Positions 6,552 to 6,966 of a stretch of DNA of 6,966 bases are shown piece by piece. The translations under genes were made by a program, and so were the position numbers. The DNA comes from Bacteroidota bacterium. Its GTDB lineage: Bacteria; Bacteroidota; Bacteroidia; Cytophagales; Cyclobacteriaceae. The stretch lies in the NCBI GenBank assembly GCA_023412765.1, contig JAEZBX010000180.1:1-6966 (forward strand), in the 5' to 3' direction. Below the pieces are notes generated by a model. It was not told the origin of the DNA. It worked only from the letters and a program-made list of their open reading frames with translations, and ran no database searches. The first letter of the stretch is position 1; every line of letters starts with the position of its first letter.

Positions 6552-6583
6552 TAGAAAATTTTCTATAAGCGATTATGATCATA
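6552..6583. promoter_or_regulatory. Two adjacent AT-rich palindromes
   Basis: TAGAAAATTTTCTA (6552-6565) is a perfect 14-base palindrome and TATGATCATA (6574-6583) a perfect 10-base one. Their centres are 20 bases apart, close to two helical turns. They lie between the stop codon of the right-edge gene and the katE upstream region. They could be operator sites or simply AT-rich spacer. Neither is followed by a convincing T-run. Confidence 0.3.
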
Positions 6584-6658
6584 GAACTTCTCGTGAGGGT
6601 TCTTCAAGTGAAAAGGAAGCCTGAGTCAACTTTGTTCCGCGTCGAAGAGGCCACCAAT

Positions 6659-6966
6659 TCATTCCTGTTTGAATTTCAGAATGAACCCATTGTTCGATAA
6701 AGCGAATGCTGTCTCGTCTGTTGGAACAGAGACATCTATTAATTCAAGACCTTTGAATCTAGGGGCCTCAGTTTCCGCTCTTGTCCAGGTTTCGCCGCTA
6801 TCGAAACTCATCAACACCTCCGCACGAAAGCCACCATGTGCCCAATCGCGGCTTCCAACAAGCACACCAACTTTGCCCGATGGAGAAAACGATATCGCAT
6901 TGTGATAGGTGTCAAGCTCATCAGGACGCTTTTGCTCGAAATTGGTTCCATCCGATGTCCAAAGAG
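6659..6966 (-). CDS. Asp-box (BNR) repeat protein, C-terminal part
   Basis: The minus-strand frame is open from the right edge to a TGA at 6659-6661 and encodes the last 101 residues of a longer protein, so the start is outside the window. SFDSGETW (residues 53-60 of the visible part) is an exact Asp-box (S-x-D-x-G-x-T-W). LWTSDGTNFE at the edge looks like the end of a weaker copy about 50 residues earlier. Asp-boxes mark beta-propeller blades of sialidase-like, photosystem II assembly factor-like and other secreted or surface proteins. The visible part ends in a strand-rich segment (AFALSNNGFILKFKQE) that would close the last blade. No catalytic residues or secretion tag can be judged from the fragment. 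A GTG at 6865 could be taken as a start, but the frame continues upstream with coherent propeller sequence, so it is internal. Confidence 0.8.
   Translation of the reverse strand, partial: LWTSDGTNFEQKRPDELDTYHNAISFSPSGKVGVLVGSRDWAHGGFRAEVLMSFDSGETWTRAETEAPRFKGLELIDVSVPTDETAFALSNNGFILKFKQE

Larger units (their letters stand above)
6322..6658. other. Intergenic region upstream of katE, no gene seen
   Basis: These 337 bases separate katE from the end of the next minus-strand gene and hold no credible coding frame. They should contain the katE promoter. The closest match on the minus strand is TAGTGTTTG (complement of 6361-6369), a -7-like box with a three-base instead of two-base gap and no matching -33 box, so I do not call it. 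A direct repeat (6417-6434) and two palindromes (6552-6583) are listed separately. I see no strong intrinsic terminator for the gene at the right edge. Confidence 0.6.

Noticed and set aside
6659..6865. Complete 68-residue gene starting at GTG 6865
   Set aside because: The frame stays open to the window edge and the upstream codons read as propeller-repeat sequence, so this is the C-terminal end of a longer gene.

Overview
The window reads as chromosomal DNA of a member of the Bacteroidota, most likely a Cytophagales-type environmental bacterium. The grounds are a textbook Bacteroidota sigma-factor promoter (TTTG, 19 bases, TAnnTTTG) ahead of the tRNA locus, the long repeat-bearing DUF349 protein common in that phylum, a tRNA gene without encoded CCA, and A-rich leaders without strong Shine-Dalgarno sites. 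The phylum call is good; the order is a guess.

Layout. Bases 1-220 hold no credible gene but contain a large imperfect inverted repeat (15-92). Bases 221-375 look like a small MITE-like element with AT-rich terminal inverted repeats and internal hairpins, ending 8 bases before the pdxH stop codon. pdxH (384-1025, minus; vitamin B6 / PLP synthesis) is divergent from a yqgE/AlgH-family gene (1150-1725, plus), followed after 49 bases by a 619-residue DUF349-repeat protein (1775-3634, plus). A promoter at 3671-3701 then drives an unusual locus: three tandem tRNA-like units of 73-74 bases (3715-3935) abut an intact tRNA-Thr(TGT) gene (3936-4008) with a strong intrinsic terminator (4012-4040). Converging on this is katE (4153-6321, minus), a large-subunit catalase with a C-terminal DJ-1/PfpI-like domain. 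A 337-base gap (6322-6658) carries a phased direct repeat and two palindromes, and the window ends inside an Asp-box (BNR) repeat protein on the minus strand (6659 to the edge).

The protein-coding genes are mostly ordinary housekeeping and stress functions, and no operon larger than yqgE plus DUF349 is visible. The standout is the tRNA-Thr locus. Each upstream unit keeps the first 13 bases of the tRNA and its whole anticodon arm, but a 16-base palindrome replaces most of the D arm, and an A-rich tail beginning GGCTAAAG replaces the T arm and 3' acceptor strand. Only one promoter is seen, in front of the first unit, so the three units and the true tRNA are probably one transcript. Whether they are a processing leader, tRNA-like decoys, recombination scars or a palindromic-repeat expansion cannot be settled from the sequence alone.
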